A stretch of DNA of 64,000 bases from Arion vulgaris. Its lineage: Eukaryota > Mollusca > Gastropoda > Stylommatophora > Arionidae. Below, piece after piece: positions 54,562 through 64,000 of this stretch. A program made the translations under genes and the position numbers. Positions within the stretch are counted from its first letter, which is position 1; every line of letters begins with the position of its first letter. Where the stretch lies: positions 58,868,616 to 58,932,615 of the forward strand of contig CM036756.1 in the NCBI GenBank assembly GCA_020796225.1, given 5' to 3'. The notes under the pieces were generated by a model. It searched no databases. It worked only from the letters and a program-made list of their open reading frames with translations, and was not told where the DNA came from.

Positions 54562-55015
54562 GAAGAGTCAATGAAAATCGTGGCACATCCCATCATAGGA
54601 CATCGACATCAACCACAGTAAACGAGTCGTTGATTTTCTAGGCATAACTTATGTTGTTGTTTTTGTGTGTTTTTTTTCTCTGATCCAGAAGCACTTGGGC
54701 TGAAAGCTCTTCGGCTCGGTGTCATGGACATCGTAAATCTGGGGAATCTGTAGCTTTTCTGCCAGTCCGCGGAGTTGAACCCGCACTTACAGAGGACTAG
54801 TCACCCGTAGTCCAACGCGCTACGAACGCGCTGGGCACGCGCGCAACTTATACGTTCAATAGTTTGTCATTGCTTTCTGAACGGTGAGGTCTATTTTACC
54901 GTTTGTAAAATCCCAAGGAACAAATTTGTTTCTTAACTGCTCACCGTGGAGTTTGAACCACGTACTCTTGGGTTGTGACCGAGCTCATGTCCACTAGGCC
55001 TCATACGCTCACTGA
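54562..55015 (-). mobile_element. SINE-D2 interrupted by SINE-C
   Basis: Left piece 54562-54652 and right piece 54845-55015. The right piece has the minus-strand B box TGGTTCAAACTCCACGG (about 54948-54964). Together they match 10020-10285. Confidence 0.8.
54653..54844 (-). mobile_element. SINE-C, second copy
   Basis: Complement of 52712-52920 with the same tRNA-like head (GTTCGTAGCGCGTTGGAC) and a variant tail of AAAAAAAACACAC then AAAAACAACAAC. Target duplication AACTTAT (54646-54652, 54845-54851). Confidence 0.9.
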
Positions 55016-55124
55016 ATAATACTATTTTGAAATCACGCTGGATAAAAGAGTGACATCTTGGAAAAGATAGGACGGTTAGAGTGGGAGAAAAATTTTAATG
55101 ATCCTCAACTGACCAATGTTTCAG

Positions 55125-55800
55125 CTTGTGTAACTATTATGTGTGCTTCTGAGTTCATCTACAGTGGTTTCTAAACTTTTATTATAAAGTTGAAGGTATC
55201 AATCAAAAACATAATGAAATAGAAGATTCTCTGAATGTTTTGTGTAGTGTGTTTCAGAGTGCATACTCGCCCGTGTAGTTCCGACGCCCACAAGGGAAGC
55301 AAAGTATAGTACCACTGCGATCTACAAGGCATGTCGTAAGAGGTGACTGATGTAGGACCTATCGCAGAAATCAGATGTGCTGGCCTACTCGTAGGCGCAT
55401 AACTGGTACAACGTACAATCGCTCTTTGGCTCAGATCACATACAAATCACAAAGATTGATTAACAAGTAGTCGATATGGAGCCTTGGAAGAAGAAGAAAA
55501 GTGCATACTTATAGAGAGTTTGAGTCCCGATATAGTGACATCTAAACGTATACTGTCAAGTTGAGTGTGTGAATTAAAAATATCATGAAAGACGAGAATA
55601 TGTGAATAATCTGTGTAGTGTGTTTCAGCTTGCATTCTTATAGGGTGTGCTAGAGTCCCCCTACACTGGCACCTAAACGTTTACTGTGACGTTACATGTG
55701 TGAATAACAAATATCGTGAAACAAGAGATTCTCTGAATAACCTGTGTTGTAACTTACAAACGTCGTGTCTGTACATGTATTCATTTACGGTGGCCTTGTT
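55125..55800. repeat. Diverged ~125-bp tandem repeat, 3-4 copies, split by SINE-B
   Basis: Repeated landmarks: TGTGTAGTGTGTTTCAG (about 55240 and 55610), AGATTCTCTGAAT (about 55224 and 55725), and ACATCTAAACGTATACTGTC against GCACCTAAACGTTTACTGTG. Copies differ by 15-30% by eye, so the array is old. Confidence 0.65.
55268..55499 (+). mobile_element. SINE-B, complete, with target duplication
   Basis: Head CGCCCGTGTAGTTCC, core GCATGTCGTAAGAGGTGACT, end GTAGTCGATATGGAGCC and tail GAAGAAGAAGAA. Flanked by AGTGCATACT (55258-55267, 55500-55509). A 20-bp internal deletion follows TAGGACCTA. Confidence 0.9.
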
Positions 55801-56279
55801 AACGCTTACTGAACATTGATGCAGGAAGCATATTAAGGTAACTATAATGTATATTTTGAATGATGTTATATCGATTGATTGATTCATATATATATGATTT
55901 AAAATGATGTCACAAGAACATATTGTGAAAGACTGATGAAAATCTAGTATATTGTGATCGACACATGTTTAATAAGACTGTTACGATAAATTAACACTTT
56001 GACATTTTTTTTACTCATTTTTTTCTACTATTCTAAGTCATAGTCTTTCAAAATGCTTATACAAATTGTATATTAATATGAAAACAACGAAAATAGATTC
56101 TTGATTTTCAAGACCAGAATCCCCCCTTAATGATGATTTCGGTTTGTCATTATTGCTACTCCACTACTATGTGATCTCTAGTGTGACGCATTAGTACCCG
56201 TTTGTATAGTTAATGAGCTGGCGGAATAAAAGATGGTAAATCTGACAGAAATAATACTATTTGTGGAAGCATGTGCAAT
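55801..56279. other. AT-rich, no gene seen
   Basis: No repeat or domain noticed. Confidence 0.3.
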
Positions 56280-56655
56280 TGACTGGACCAAGCAGATGCT
56301 ACAGAATATTACTTAGAATATCATGGGGAGCGAAAAGAACAAATGCTTCTGTTCTGCAAAAGCTAGATATTGAAGAGAGTTGGCTGTTAAAGAGCATAAC
56401 ATCTAGAAAAATTAAATATTCCTGACACATCAAACGACATAAGTGCCTAGTGAAGATACTTTTGGAGGAAATGGTGCCTGGTAGAAGAATGAGAAGAAGA
56501 TCTAGAAGACGATGTATGCAAGATGTCATTGGCGATCTGAGAATGACTGCTGCTTACGCCGGTGAACTTTCACAGAACAGATAATTTTTCAGGACTGCTG
56601 TCATGGGAGCTAAGTTCCGGAAAGAAACAAACTACTTGATGATGATGACGTTGAG
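56280..56655 (+). pseudogene. LINE group Lc, 3' end
   Basis: The longest copy of the group. The decayed frame contains ISWGAKRTNASVLQKLDIE, ESWLLKSITSRKIKYS, and QDVIGDLRMTAA, and the end CATGGGAGCTAAGTTCCGG plus (TGATGA)n. Many stops. Confidence 0.7.
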
Positions 56656-56829
56656 ACAGAGATCCGAGAGACGGCTTTGTCACAGTTCACTTTGGATAAT
56701 TACAAGTTAGAAATTTCGCTGTTTTTTTGTGTGGTTTTTTTTGGGGGAGGAGGGACCCCGTTTGCTTTATCAATAAAGAAGTAAAGCCTAAAAACATAAT
56801 TTGATAGTTAAGATATAACTGTAACAAGA
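56656..56829. other. No gene recognised
   Basis: It includes a T-run and G-run tract near 56717-56757. Confidence 0.3.
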
Positions 56830-57165
56830 GATAATTTAATGTCATTATTTGGTTTTGTATCCACTGTGTTATCGTAGCATTGTTCATTGAGGCACACTGC
56901 ATGTTAACATTATGCATATGTGTCTAAACCATTGAATCTGTTGTTTCTTGATGTAGTTCAGTACTGATGCTGTACCCACTTATTTCTTGATGTAGTTCAG
57001 TACTGATGCTGTACCCACTTATTTCTTGATATCTACATTTATAAACCTTTATCTTCTTAATACTCACATCATTCTGTGTAGACATTTCGTCTCTGTCGTG
57101 ACTACGTTTTTTGCTATCCCTTGATGTCAGCGTTCAGGTTTGATACTGGTGCCATATTGCCTGAA
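56830..57165 (-). pseudogene. LINE group Le with internal 39-bp duplication
   Basis: Collinear with 59.9-60.3 kb (TTTGTATCCACTGTGTTATC, ATTGAATCTGTTGTTTCTTG). A segment TTCTTGATGTAGTTCAGTAC plus ATGCTGTACCCAC is repeated in tandem at about 56940-57030. The 57165-57400 region may be its upstream part. Confidence 0.7.
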
Positions 57166-57744
57166 GAAAGATGGTGTTGTATAATGCTCTTTTAGTGTTC
57201 ATGATGATATGCTTGTATTTCAGAATTGGTGCCATCTGTCTTATGTTTTTATTTACTTTTTACTTTTTTGTGTATCTATGTTGGATTTCGTTAGTTATTC
57301 TTCCATTTGCTGAAGAAACGCTCCATAGATATGTAATCGCCTTAGCTTTCTAGATGTTTGTTGAAGAAGATCTTGTTAGTGCTTTCCTTCCTAGCGAATG
57401 TCGTTACTACAGTTGTGTTATGTTTATTCTCATGTTGTAATCACCACTCATTTATATTTCAAATCTCCAACTTTAGGATACTTGTCGGCTGGAAAATTAT
57501 GTGAAATAATTGTCCCTGGATTGTCGTGTCATGTTAGCATTCCCTTGTGAGTCAGTAAGCTCCAGTTACAGTAGGCTAATAGTGTGATTATGTTCAGATA
57601 TACATAAAATGGATATACCAATATCTTAATACTGATCTCGAACGATAGAAAAATCATCAAAACTCGCACTGATTTCTGTTCTCATATCTTTCAACAGCGT
57701 ACTGGCTAATGTCGTCTATATCCATCTCATTAAAAAACATCATA
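57166..57744. other. No gene clearly recognised
   Basis: The hydrophobic plus frame at 57171-57353 is probably antisense LINE sequence. Confidence 0.3.
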
Positions 57745-58560
57745 ATTCCTCTCGTACTGTTATACGTTACATAGAGCCTGCAAGTAATTTCTCCATACCG
57801 TTCTATCCTGGGCAACTCGCTCAATCTCTTCTCTATGGAGCTGTGACCGATATTTCTTGTCCCTCTAAGCAAAGTTCGTTTCATGGTCTCCTTATGTCGT
57901 CCTCTCTTTCTTGAACCCTTTGCATCCAACTTTAAAGCCTATTTTGATATTTTTTTATCGTTTCTTTTCACGGTGTGTCCAACATATCTCCGTCTTCTCC
58001 TTCTGTAGTAGTGTGCCAGGAACGGGCCACAACCCCAACCAGTAGCCAACAGACTAAACAGGTAGTTTAGGTAGTTTAGATAGATAAGTTTGTAGAAATG
58101 TATAAGTAGAGACTGTAGTGTTTGCACACCGAATCTGCTCACTATGAGCAGATAGCAACACTAGAACGAAACATTGACGGAGTGAAACTAGTTGACGTAG
58201 ATTTGTTAGTACTGCTTAGCGACGTAGTGACAGCATAGGGAGACGAACATAAACAGTGAAAGCGAACGGACGTGTTTTGTTTACCATTATGTAACCAAGT
58301 CAATAAATACATTATATAACGATCAAGCTGAAGTTGTGTCTACTTGACGTCCTATGTCGACTACTAAATGTCTTAGTGTATTACCATTACTGTACCAACA
58401 TCAATGTAAGGAAAGATGTCAAGGAATGTCCTAAATAATCAAGGTGGAAACCCATGACCAAATAACCAAGGTGGAAATCCATAACGTCGTTGACCAGACA
58501 TTTCTCTGATCTCATTACTTCTCCTGAATTCGTTCTATTTTATAACTGTTTTTAATAGTA
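57745..58560 (-). pseudogene. LINE group La, interrupted
   Basis: 3' part 57745-58003 (AATTCCTCTCGTACTGTTAT, KGSRKRGRHKETMKRTLLRG on the minus strand). 5' part 58481-58560 (GTTGACCAGACATTTCTCTG). Together they are collinear with 24550-24951. Between them lies a 477-bp foreign segment. Confidence 0.8.
58004..58480. mobile_element. Unclassified 477-bp insertion, LTR-like hints
   Basis: It begins TGTAGTAGTGTGCCAGG inside La. It has a TATA-like string (ATGTATAAGTAG, about 58097), an AATAAA at 58302-58307, and a near-duplicated CAAGGTGGAAA(C/T)CCAT near its right end. Promoter-then-polyadenylation order suits a solo LTR, but no clean TG...CA ends or target duplication were found. Confidence 0.4.
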
Positions 58561-59211
58561 ACATATTAATAATATTATAATTTTCTATACTCATCATCTG
58601 ATTTACCTTTTCTGTAGTATTTACGCTTTTTGGTCATTCAAAATGAGTATGTAAGGGGGAAAAAAACAATTGTAGAGGAGGGAACGTTATATTTCAATAA
58701 CAGAATTGATCTGTACAAAACTGTTAAGATTTGACTGACGGCTGATACTTTTATTTCGTTGTCCTGCTGTAACCTTGCTTAAACGACCAGCAAGGTTGTA
58801 TCACTAATGATGATAATGACATGTTTGTTGAACAAGTTGATGGTGTGAGGGATAAGCCAGAACAACAAATTAAAAGTAGTTAATCAGAAATGTTGGTAGT
58901 ATTTAACACATGTAGATTTAGACACCGCGCAACCAAATTCAATGTTGCCGTGTTCATTGGATGCTAATCTAATTACCTTTAGTGATATTTAGAAGAATGA
59001 AACTCACCGACATATCGTTTAATTTATAATAATCAGTTTGGAACTGTGGTTTGATGACTACTGCTGAAGTACATTCCATCATCAGCAGCCTTACATTTAG
59101 AGTAACGTTTTACATAAAGACGGTTGGTAGAAAGGCAGCAGAACGGCAACAGTGGAAGTATCTTGTGAAAGTCTTATGTATCAATCGGGACACGAAGAGG
59201 TTATTGATATC
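58561..59211. other. No gene recognised
   Basis: It contains a small hairpin CCTTGC...GCAAGG near 58771-58795. No domain. Confidence 0.3.
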
Positions 59212-59440
59212 TCAAGTGTCATACCTGCCGGCGTAGGCGATCATGTCTCTCCACAACTCTCTCTGTTTGGTGTACGTAATCAGTTCTGACGTCGATCTAG
59301 TGTTGAACCATGATGTCAGGTCATCCAGCATCTTCTCCTTCTGTCTTCCGCGATCTCTCCTTCCCTGAATTTTACCTGTTGTTACGAAATGTTCTAAACC
59401 TTCTCTTCGCATTATATGCCCAAAGAATCTTGATGATATA
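59212..59440 (-). pseudogene. LINE group Lb, 3' end, open frame
   Basis: MRREGLEHFVTTGKIQGRRD, RGRQKEKMLDDLTSWF, STSELITYTKQRELWRDM and IAYAGRYDT with stop. The best-conserved Lb terminus. The tail is missing or replaced. Confidence 0.78.
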
Positions 59441-59466
59441 GGTATAGATTTACATAAAGAAAGACC

Positions 59467-59492
59467 ATATATATATATATATATATATATAT
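59467..59492. repeat. (AT)n microsatellite
   Basis: Thirteen uninterrupted AT dinucleotides between the Lb and La fragments. Confidence 0.9.
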
Positions 59493-59493
59493 A

Positions 59494-59580
59494 ATCACTA
59501 GTAACAACTGTTATAAGAAGGAGAAGATGAGTATACGTTGGGCATAATGTTAAGAATAATGAAGAACAAAAGTGTTATGA
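59494..59580 (+). pseudogene. LINE La fragment
   Basis: CACTAGTAACAACTGTTATA and AGAAGGAGAAGATG match 3257-3330. It is lost after about 85 bp. Confidence 0.6.
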
Positions 59581-59879
59581 GGAAACTGTCTTTGAAATAA
59601 CCATCCAAGTTTCAAATTACATTTTGAATTCACAATTTTGGCTTAATGATTCAACTGATCAATTGATTATTTTTTGTTGTTTACTAGTCCATGAGCGATA
59701 ATGATCACAGACACCAGAACATCTTGGGGAAAGGGATTAGCGGATTGCAACATGCTGGAGATACTATAATATTCAATAATATCCGTAATAATTCGATGTA
59801 ACTTGAGATCAGTTTTGATCAGCGGAGAGCAAGGTCTCAGCAACTTAACATAAAAGTAGAAGTGATATCACTTGATCTT
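59581..59879. other. No gene recognised
   Basis: No repeat or domain noticed. Confidence 0.3.
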
Positions 59880-60290
59880 CTTCTTTCTTTTCTTGAATCC
59901 TGTTTGCCTCACAGCGTCAGGAAAGAAAGAGATTTTTTAAACGGGCCCTTGTATACGCTTCTTAGATAGTGTCTTTTGTCGTCCATCTCTGAGGTCCATC
60001 TTTTGCGTGACCGGCCTTTTGCTTTGTATCCCTTGTATCGGAGCAACATTGTTCTTTGAGGTGCACTGTCTGTTGGTAATCTGCTTATGCGGTCGAACCA
60101 TTTAATTTGTTGTTTCTTGATGAACTTCAGTATTGATGTTTTACCCACTTTTTTCCACCTGATGTTTCATTTCTCAACCTGTCTCTTCTTGATACACCCA
60201 TCATTCTGCGCAGACACTTCAGATCTGTCGGTACTAGTTTTCTTCTATCATTTGATGTCAGCGTCCAGGTTTGACACTAGTAGCATAATG
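59880..60290 (-). pseudogene. LINE group Le, longest copy
   Basis: GKTSILKFIKKQQIKWFDRI, SRLPTDSAPQRTMLLRYKGY, and KAKGRSRKRWTSEMDD, with the 3' end AAGAAAGAAGAAGATC on the minus strand. Upstream it reads to TGATGTCAGCGTCCAGG near 60260. Confidence 0.8.
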
Positions 60291-60404
60291 CAGGGAGAAA
60301 TATTGTGTTGAACATTGCTCTTTGTGCATATACATACAGTGCATGTATGTACTGGGGAGCAATATAAATCTTTACTTTGAAGTTTTGTATATACGCATTA
60401 CGTC

Positions 60405-60645
60405 TGAACAAGGTCTTAAGGCGAAGGATTGCCTTCATTGCACCGGGTTTCCTAATATAGTTCCGTCGCTGTCGGCAGAAATGGTACGTCATCTACCTGG
60501 AGTATTTCTCAAAGCACGAAATCCGTAGTTCCATCAACAATGTTATGAATCTCATGAATAAATTACCCATATGTCTCGAACTGGATTCGAACCCGCAACC
60601 TTCAGAACGGCAGGCAAATGTATTAAACACTTCGTCATAGACACT
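60405..60645 (-). mobile_element. SINE-E, best-preserved copy
   Basis: The minus-strand head GCCTGCCGTTCTGAAGG leads to a perfect B box GGTTCGAATCC (about 60588-60598), then the body GAGACATATGGGTAA, ATGACGTACCATTTCTGC, and end CAATCCTTCGCC. tRNA-derived. Confidence 0.82.
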
Positions 60646-61006
60646 CTCTTGAGCACTACGTGTGTATGTGAAGTGTGTGTTTATAAATGTACACACTTGT
60701 GATAAACAGCAAGATAGAATCCGGTTACATTCTAAACAAATCATAACTAGTGTCAGAAGAAGCTAGTTTTTATTTGTTTATAATAAATCATTGGAAAGGA
60801 AACCTATGCGGACATGTATATGAAAGTATTACTAAAGCAAGGAAACATTAATAATTAAATATTTATAATAACAATAATCGATGTTTCGATTATAGGTCTT
60901 TATCATGACAACAAATACAAATACGATATACAAGATAAACTGAAACATATCTTACGTTTAGGAACGCGATCTGATCGTCTGGGATTTACTCTAGTTGGTA
61001 GGATAC
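60646..61006. other. No gene recognised
   Basis: CGATGTTTCGATTATAGGTC (near 60880) is reminiscent of the GAAACG end of the 9.1-kb repeat, but too short to assign. Confidence 0.3.
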
Positions 61007-61015
61007 GTTAATGGG

Positions 61016-61263
61016 GTCTTCTTCTTCTTTGCGTTCGTTCTTTACGACCAATTTTAATCACTCCTTGTGATATGTTTGATCTTTGCCAAGAACGTGTATA
61101 CATTGGTTTGGTAGGCCTCTAAACGCATAGACTTCTACACGTTTAGGACACATGCATCCGATTTCATCCAAAACTTCTTAGTCGCCTGTTACGACATGCA
61201 TAGCAGTTAATAGTGGTTCTATTCTTTACACCCCAAATTTGGGCCCCAGTAACCACTCGGGCG
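61016..61263 (-). mobile_element. SINE-A, complete copy
   Basis: Collinear with 45-302. It differs mainly by a 6-8-bp deletion after AACGTGTATAC and scattered substitutions. Flanked by GTTAATGGG / GTTGATGGG (61007-61015, 61264-61272). Confidence 0.85.
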
Positions 61264-61272
61264 GTTGATGGG

Positions 61273-61495
61273 ATGTTTCTAGAGTGTTATACTGCATACT
61301 AATGTAGATCTAAATCTATATGCGATTTGTGCAGTGAGCAATGAATGCTCCTAATGTAATTTGGTCTAAGGATATGTGATTCAGTATCACAGACACTATG
61401 CTATTATCTTTAGATAAGTGTTAGGATTTGTCGATAACCACCCACCACACAGTTGTTGAGAGCAGTCTTTGCACGAATAAACGAACAAATCTGCT
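61273..61495. other. No gene recognised
   Basis: No repeat or domain noticed. Confidence 0.3.
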
Positions 61496-61640
61496 TCTTC
61501 TTCTTGTGTTTGCCCGCTATGAATGCATGCGTACTCAGAGTGCCTGGTATAGTGCTTCTCACTGATTTTTGTGTAACGGCATGCTTTCCTTGTTATGAGT
61601 GTTCCATGACATACAGGCATGTCTTCTCCGACTTTAGAGG
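61496..61640 (-). mobile_element. SINE-F 3' fragment
   Basis: It starts with a short CTT tail and TTTGCCCGCTATGAATGCA, then GTAACGGCATGCTTTCC and ACATACAGGCATG, matching 25185-25310 reversed. Confidence 0.6.
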
Positions 61641-61654
61641 GACACATTTTATAT

Positions 61655-61985
61655 AGGTACTATTACCAGAAGACCATCATGAAAGGAGGCATCTCTGGAA
61701 AGATAAAAAGAGGGAGACCACGGAGAAGGTGGATTCAGGTTGTAACTGGTAGTTTGACCATGACCGCTGGAGAGGCAGGACATCTTTCCTATGAGAGTGA
61801 GAAATTCCCAAGGTTTGTTAAGGTACAAAGTTCTGCTCAGTACAAGCTACTTAATGATAGTTTGAGCATGGTCGTTGCAGGGCGGGACTTCTGGCCTATG
61901 AGAGTGAGAAATTCCGAAGGACTGTTAAGGTGGCAAAGTTCTGCTCGGGACAAGCTATTTGATGATGATGATGATAATACTAACA
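61655..61985 (+). pseudogene. LINE group Ld with internal duplication
   Basis: KIKRGRPRRRWIQVVTGSLT, TAGEAGHLSYESEKF, VQSSAQYKLLND, then a second copy of the last ~110 bp in a shifted frame, ending LLRWQSSARDKLFDDDDDN. The aspartate run is only the TGATGATGATG tail read in frame. Confidence 0.8.
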
Positions 61986-62239
61986 GTTATTTTTGTAAGA
62001 TTGCTACAGTGGTCTCATGACATTACTTTGTGAATATGCTTTTTGAAATATAACATTATCACAGTGGTTTGGTTATTTACGCTGTTTGTGTCTCTAACAA
62101 TGTTATTTACCAATCAATTGTATCCTAACTTATCAGGTACAATATTGGCACAGGAACGGAGCAATTATGGGGTGACCCGTTGCAATGAAGTTGGAACCGT
62201 ACTTATGAACTACTTATGAACAGGTACAATATTGTAAGT
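61986..62239. other. No gene recognised
   Basis: A CAGGTACAATATTG string occurs twice (about 62133 and 62220), possibly an old duplication. Confidence 0.3.
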
Positions 62240-62500
62240 CTTTCTTTCTTGTCTTCTTTTTTTCTCATCCTGTTTTGCCTCACAGCGTCAAAATAAGAAG
62301 AGATTTATAGCACGGACTTGTGTGTGTGCTTCATAAACAGTGTTTTTCCTTGCCTTTGATATTTCTGCGTTCCACTTTTACGTGGACGCCTTTTTACTTG
62401 TATCCACTGTATCGGAGTAACATTGCTCTTTGAGGCACACTGTATGTTGGTAATCTATTTATGTGGTCGAACTATTTAATTTGTTGCTTCTTGGTTAGTA
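62240..62500 (-). pseudogene. LINE group Le, 3' end
   Basis: TTTTGCCTCACAGCGTC, CACTGTATCGGAGTAACATT, and GGTCGAACTATTTAATTTG are shared with the other Le copies. The frame is lost. Confidence 0.72.
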
Positions 62501-62934
62501 GTGGACCATAATGAAACTCACTTATTCTGTACACAATGTCAAAACGCTGCGGATTAAGTACAGATTTATTGCATTTTCAGAACTACAAGTTTTCTTAAAA
62601 TTGAAATACCACGCTTGTATGCGATTCTCAAATTCAGCGTTTCACCGAAATCTCATATTTGTTGGTAAAGAAATGTTAGGATCGTCCACAAAACACCGGA
62701 TGTGGCAGCTCCATTTTTGTTTTACGTAATTGAAATCAAAAGTGCCCACAACCGCACGCGCTAAGACCACGCATCGCTTGAAATCATTTCAAAGTTTCTA
62801 GCACGCGATAATTCCAGAGTTTAAAATGTTAAGGTGTTGGTCATCCTATCGGTTCTAAACTGTAGCCATATAGCACCCCATTAGGGTCTCAGCATGTGAT
62901 TGTAAATCAGAAAATTAGGGTGGGAAGTGAATAT
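62501..62934. other. No gene recognised
   Basis: The plus frame at 62511-62729 shows no domain. Confidence 0.3.
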
Positions 62935-63475
62935 AGAACTTCTCCTGAGTTTGTCCATCTAATAGTCCTTCGGAATGTATCTCTGTCATAGGCCAGATGT
63001 TCCGCCTTTGCTGCATCTATGCTCAAATTATCAGTCACATCCCGAATCCATCTTCATAACGTTTTTTCTCTTCTCTTTTCCGGAATGCGTCCTTATATAA
63101 TGGTCTTTTCCAAAATGTCATGTCTGTTTATGTCCCAAATACTTTTTTATATTCTTATTTGTAGCATCAGTCATCATTCTTTGAGCTTGAGTTCCTTCTG
63201 GATATATCTTGTTGTTCTCTGTCCATGGTATTTTGGAAGACACTTCTGTAACACTTAAACTCAAAAGCACATATATGTTTATCCATTGCTTTGTTAAATA
63301 TCTCTAATTCTCACCCATAAGTTGCTACTGAAAATATGCATGCTCTTAGTATTCTGATCTTTGCTTTTCCTATCAGTTATTTTCCATCATGTGTTTAGTT
63401 GTCTAAATTTTTGTAATGTTGTGTTTGCTCTTCGTTTGATTTCCGTCAGCGCATTTTCAACTGTTGCTAGCAGTG
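62935..63475 (-). pseudogene. LINE group Ld, longest copy
   Basis: The minus strand carries the terminus as in 23.8-24.1 kb (complement of GGCCAGATGTTCCGCC, TCACATCCCGAATCCATCTTC, GTCTTTTCCAAAATGTC). Upstream it reads through TTGCTACTGAAAATATGCAT, a counterpart of the connector segment YGCEAW-x in other LINEs. Stops throughout. Confidence 0.7.
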
Positions 63476-63884
63476 AAAATATATATTAAAAACTGTTCAC
63501 ATTCGACCTACTGCCGTAACATAAAGAAACGTTTCATACTATGACCAACTTATGGTGGATCATATGTAATCACAGGCTGAACGTTGACATCTTTTATGAA
63601 GAAATTAAAAAATTATATATGAACATAAAAGGTCCGTGTCGAACGTGGCCGAAAATTGCTGGCTATTTTCATTAAATTCACTTATAAGTGTTTGTTATTC
63701 AGAGGATTAAAGCCTATTTATACCGAGATACAATACTTTCAACCTAAATATGAATCTTGTTTTGGTTATATCAGAGCGAGTAGGCCAATTAACATGAACA
63801 CTAAGAATTAACTCCTTTCAGATAATTCAAGTTAATGATATTCACTTTTAATATAAATAGCTAAACATAGGTACTGCACAAATG
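63476..63884. other. AT-rich, no gene seen
   Basis: No repeat or domain noticed. Confidence 0.3.
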
Positions 63885-64000
63885 CGTCATACACAGCATG
63901 TCGTAAGAGGCGACTGAGGTAGGGGCCTAGGAAGCTACCCTAGTAAAAGAAAAGCGTCACAGAAATCGAATGTGTTGCCGCCCTACTTGTAGGCGCATAA
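63885..64000 (+). mobile_element. SINE-B, cut by window end
   Basis: GCATGTCGTAAGAGGCGACT, CTAGGAAGCTACCCTAGTAA and CTACTTGTAGGCGCATAA match the 5' half. The head is replaced by ACAAATGCGTCATACACA. The 3' part lies outside the window. Confidence 0.8.

Noticed and set aside
57171..57353. Hydrophobic frame resembling a membrane protein
   Set aside because: T-rich antisense LINE sequence commonly yields Phe/Leu/Ile-rich frames; it lies upstream of an Le LINE end on the opposite strand.
58004..58480. Confident call of a solo LTR retrotransposon
   Set aside because: No 4-6-bp target duplication and no clean TG/CA ends; only TATA-like and AATAAA strings, which are common in AT-rich DNA.
60588..60598. 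tRNA gene suggested by a perfect B box
   Set aside because: It belongs to SINE-E, seen in several copies; no complete cloverleaf was found.
61950..61975. Aspartate-rich protein end (DDDDD)
   Set aside because: It is the (TGA)n-type LINE tail translated in one frame.

Overview
This 64-kb window is eukaryotic, AT-rich, repeat-dominated DNA, most likely from an invertebrate animal. The best hint of lineage is the set of short interspersed elements (SINEs) here called A and B, with a core around GTCGTAAGAGGCGAC. I associate that core with molluscan SINEs, but from memory and not from a search. I found no intact host gene, no bacterial-style operon, no rRNA and no free-standing tRNA gene. Almost all recognisable coding sequence is broken transposable-element protein: reverse transcriptase, RNase H, and DDE transposase. 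Many of the longest open frames (27.2-29.0, 30.6-30.9, 31-45 kb) are artefacts of tandem repeats.

Layout. 0-16 kb: a mosaic of SINEs and 5'-truncated LINE 3' ends. It includes the best-preserved reverse transcriptase (about 5.8-7.4 kb, YADD box present, frameshifted), an inverted repeat carrying a decayed hammerhead-ribozyme-like motif (9.1-9.5 kb), and a 2.2-kb IS630-Tc1-mariner element with ~100-bp terminal inverted repeats and a broken transposase (11.7-13.9 kb). 17.6-18.6 kb: a 33-35-bp tandem array. 19.0-19.6 kb: an RNase H relic. 19.66-22.74 kb: a 53-bp satellite of about 58 copies. 22.8-27.2 kb: LINE fragments, including a LINE-in-LINE insertion with a 13-bp target duplication. 27.29-29.19 kb: one SINE-B whose GAA-rich tail has grown into a 1.6-kb array. 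The unit SINE plus array is enclosed by a single 8-bp target duplication. 31.37-45.39 kb: a 73-bp satellite of about 180 copies. At 32.2-33.1 kb it is interrupted by a 906-bp piggyBac-type element inserted at the TTAA present in every monomer. 45.4-64 kb: another mosaic. It contains a foldback element split at its centre by a 166-bp hAT-type MITE, two nested tRNA-derived SINE-C insertions, several 59-125-bp tandem arrays, and many LINE relics.

How the parts relate. LINE fragments fall into recurring groups, named here La-Lf from their C-terminal motifs. Many end in trinucleotide or tetranucleotide tails. SINE groups A-F are mostly about 200-300 bp. Groups C, D, E and F carry a recognisable RNA polymerase III B box (GGTTCRANTCC-like), so they are tRNA-derived. 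Nested insertions give relative ages: SINE-C is younger than SINE-B and SINE-D2, the hAT MITE is younger than the foldback, La is younger than an Ld-like LINE, and piggyBac is younger than the 73-bp array. At least three tandem arrays appear to be seeded in or beside SINEs. I regard this as the most interesting recurrent pattern in the window.

Limits: family names are inferred by eye from motifs, ends and target duplications. Boundaries of decayed fragments are approximate, and no database comparison was possible.
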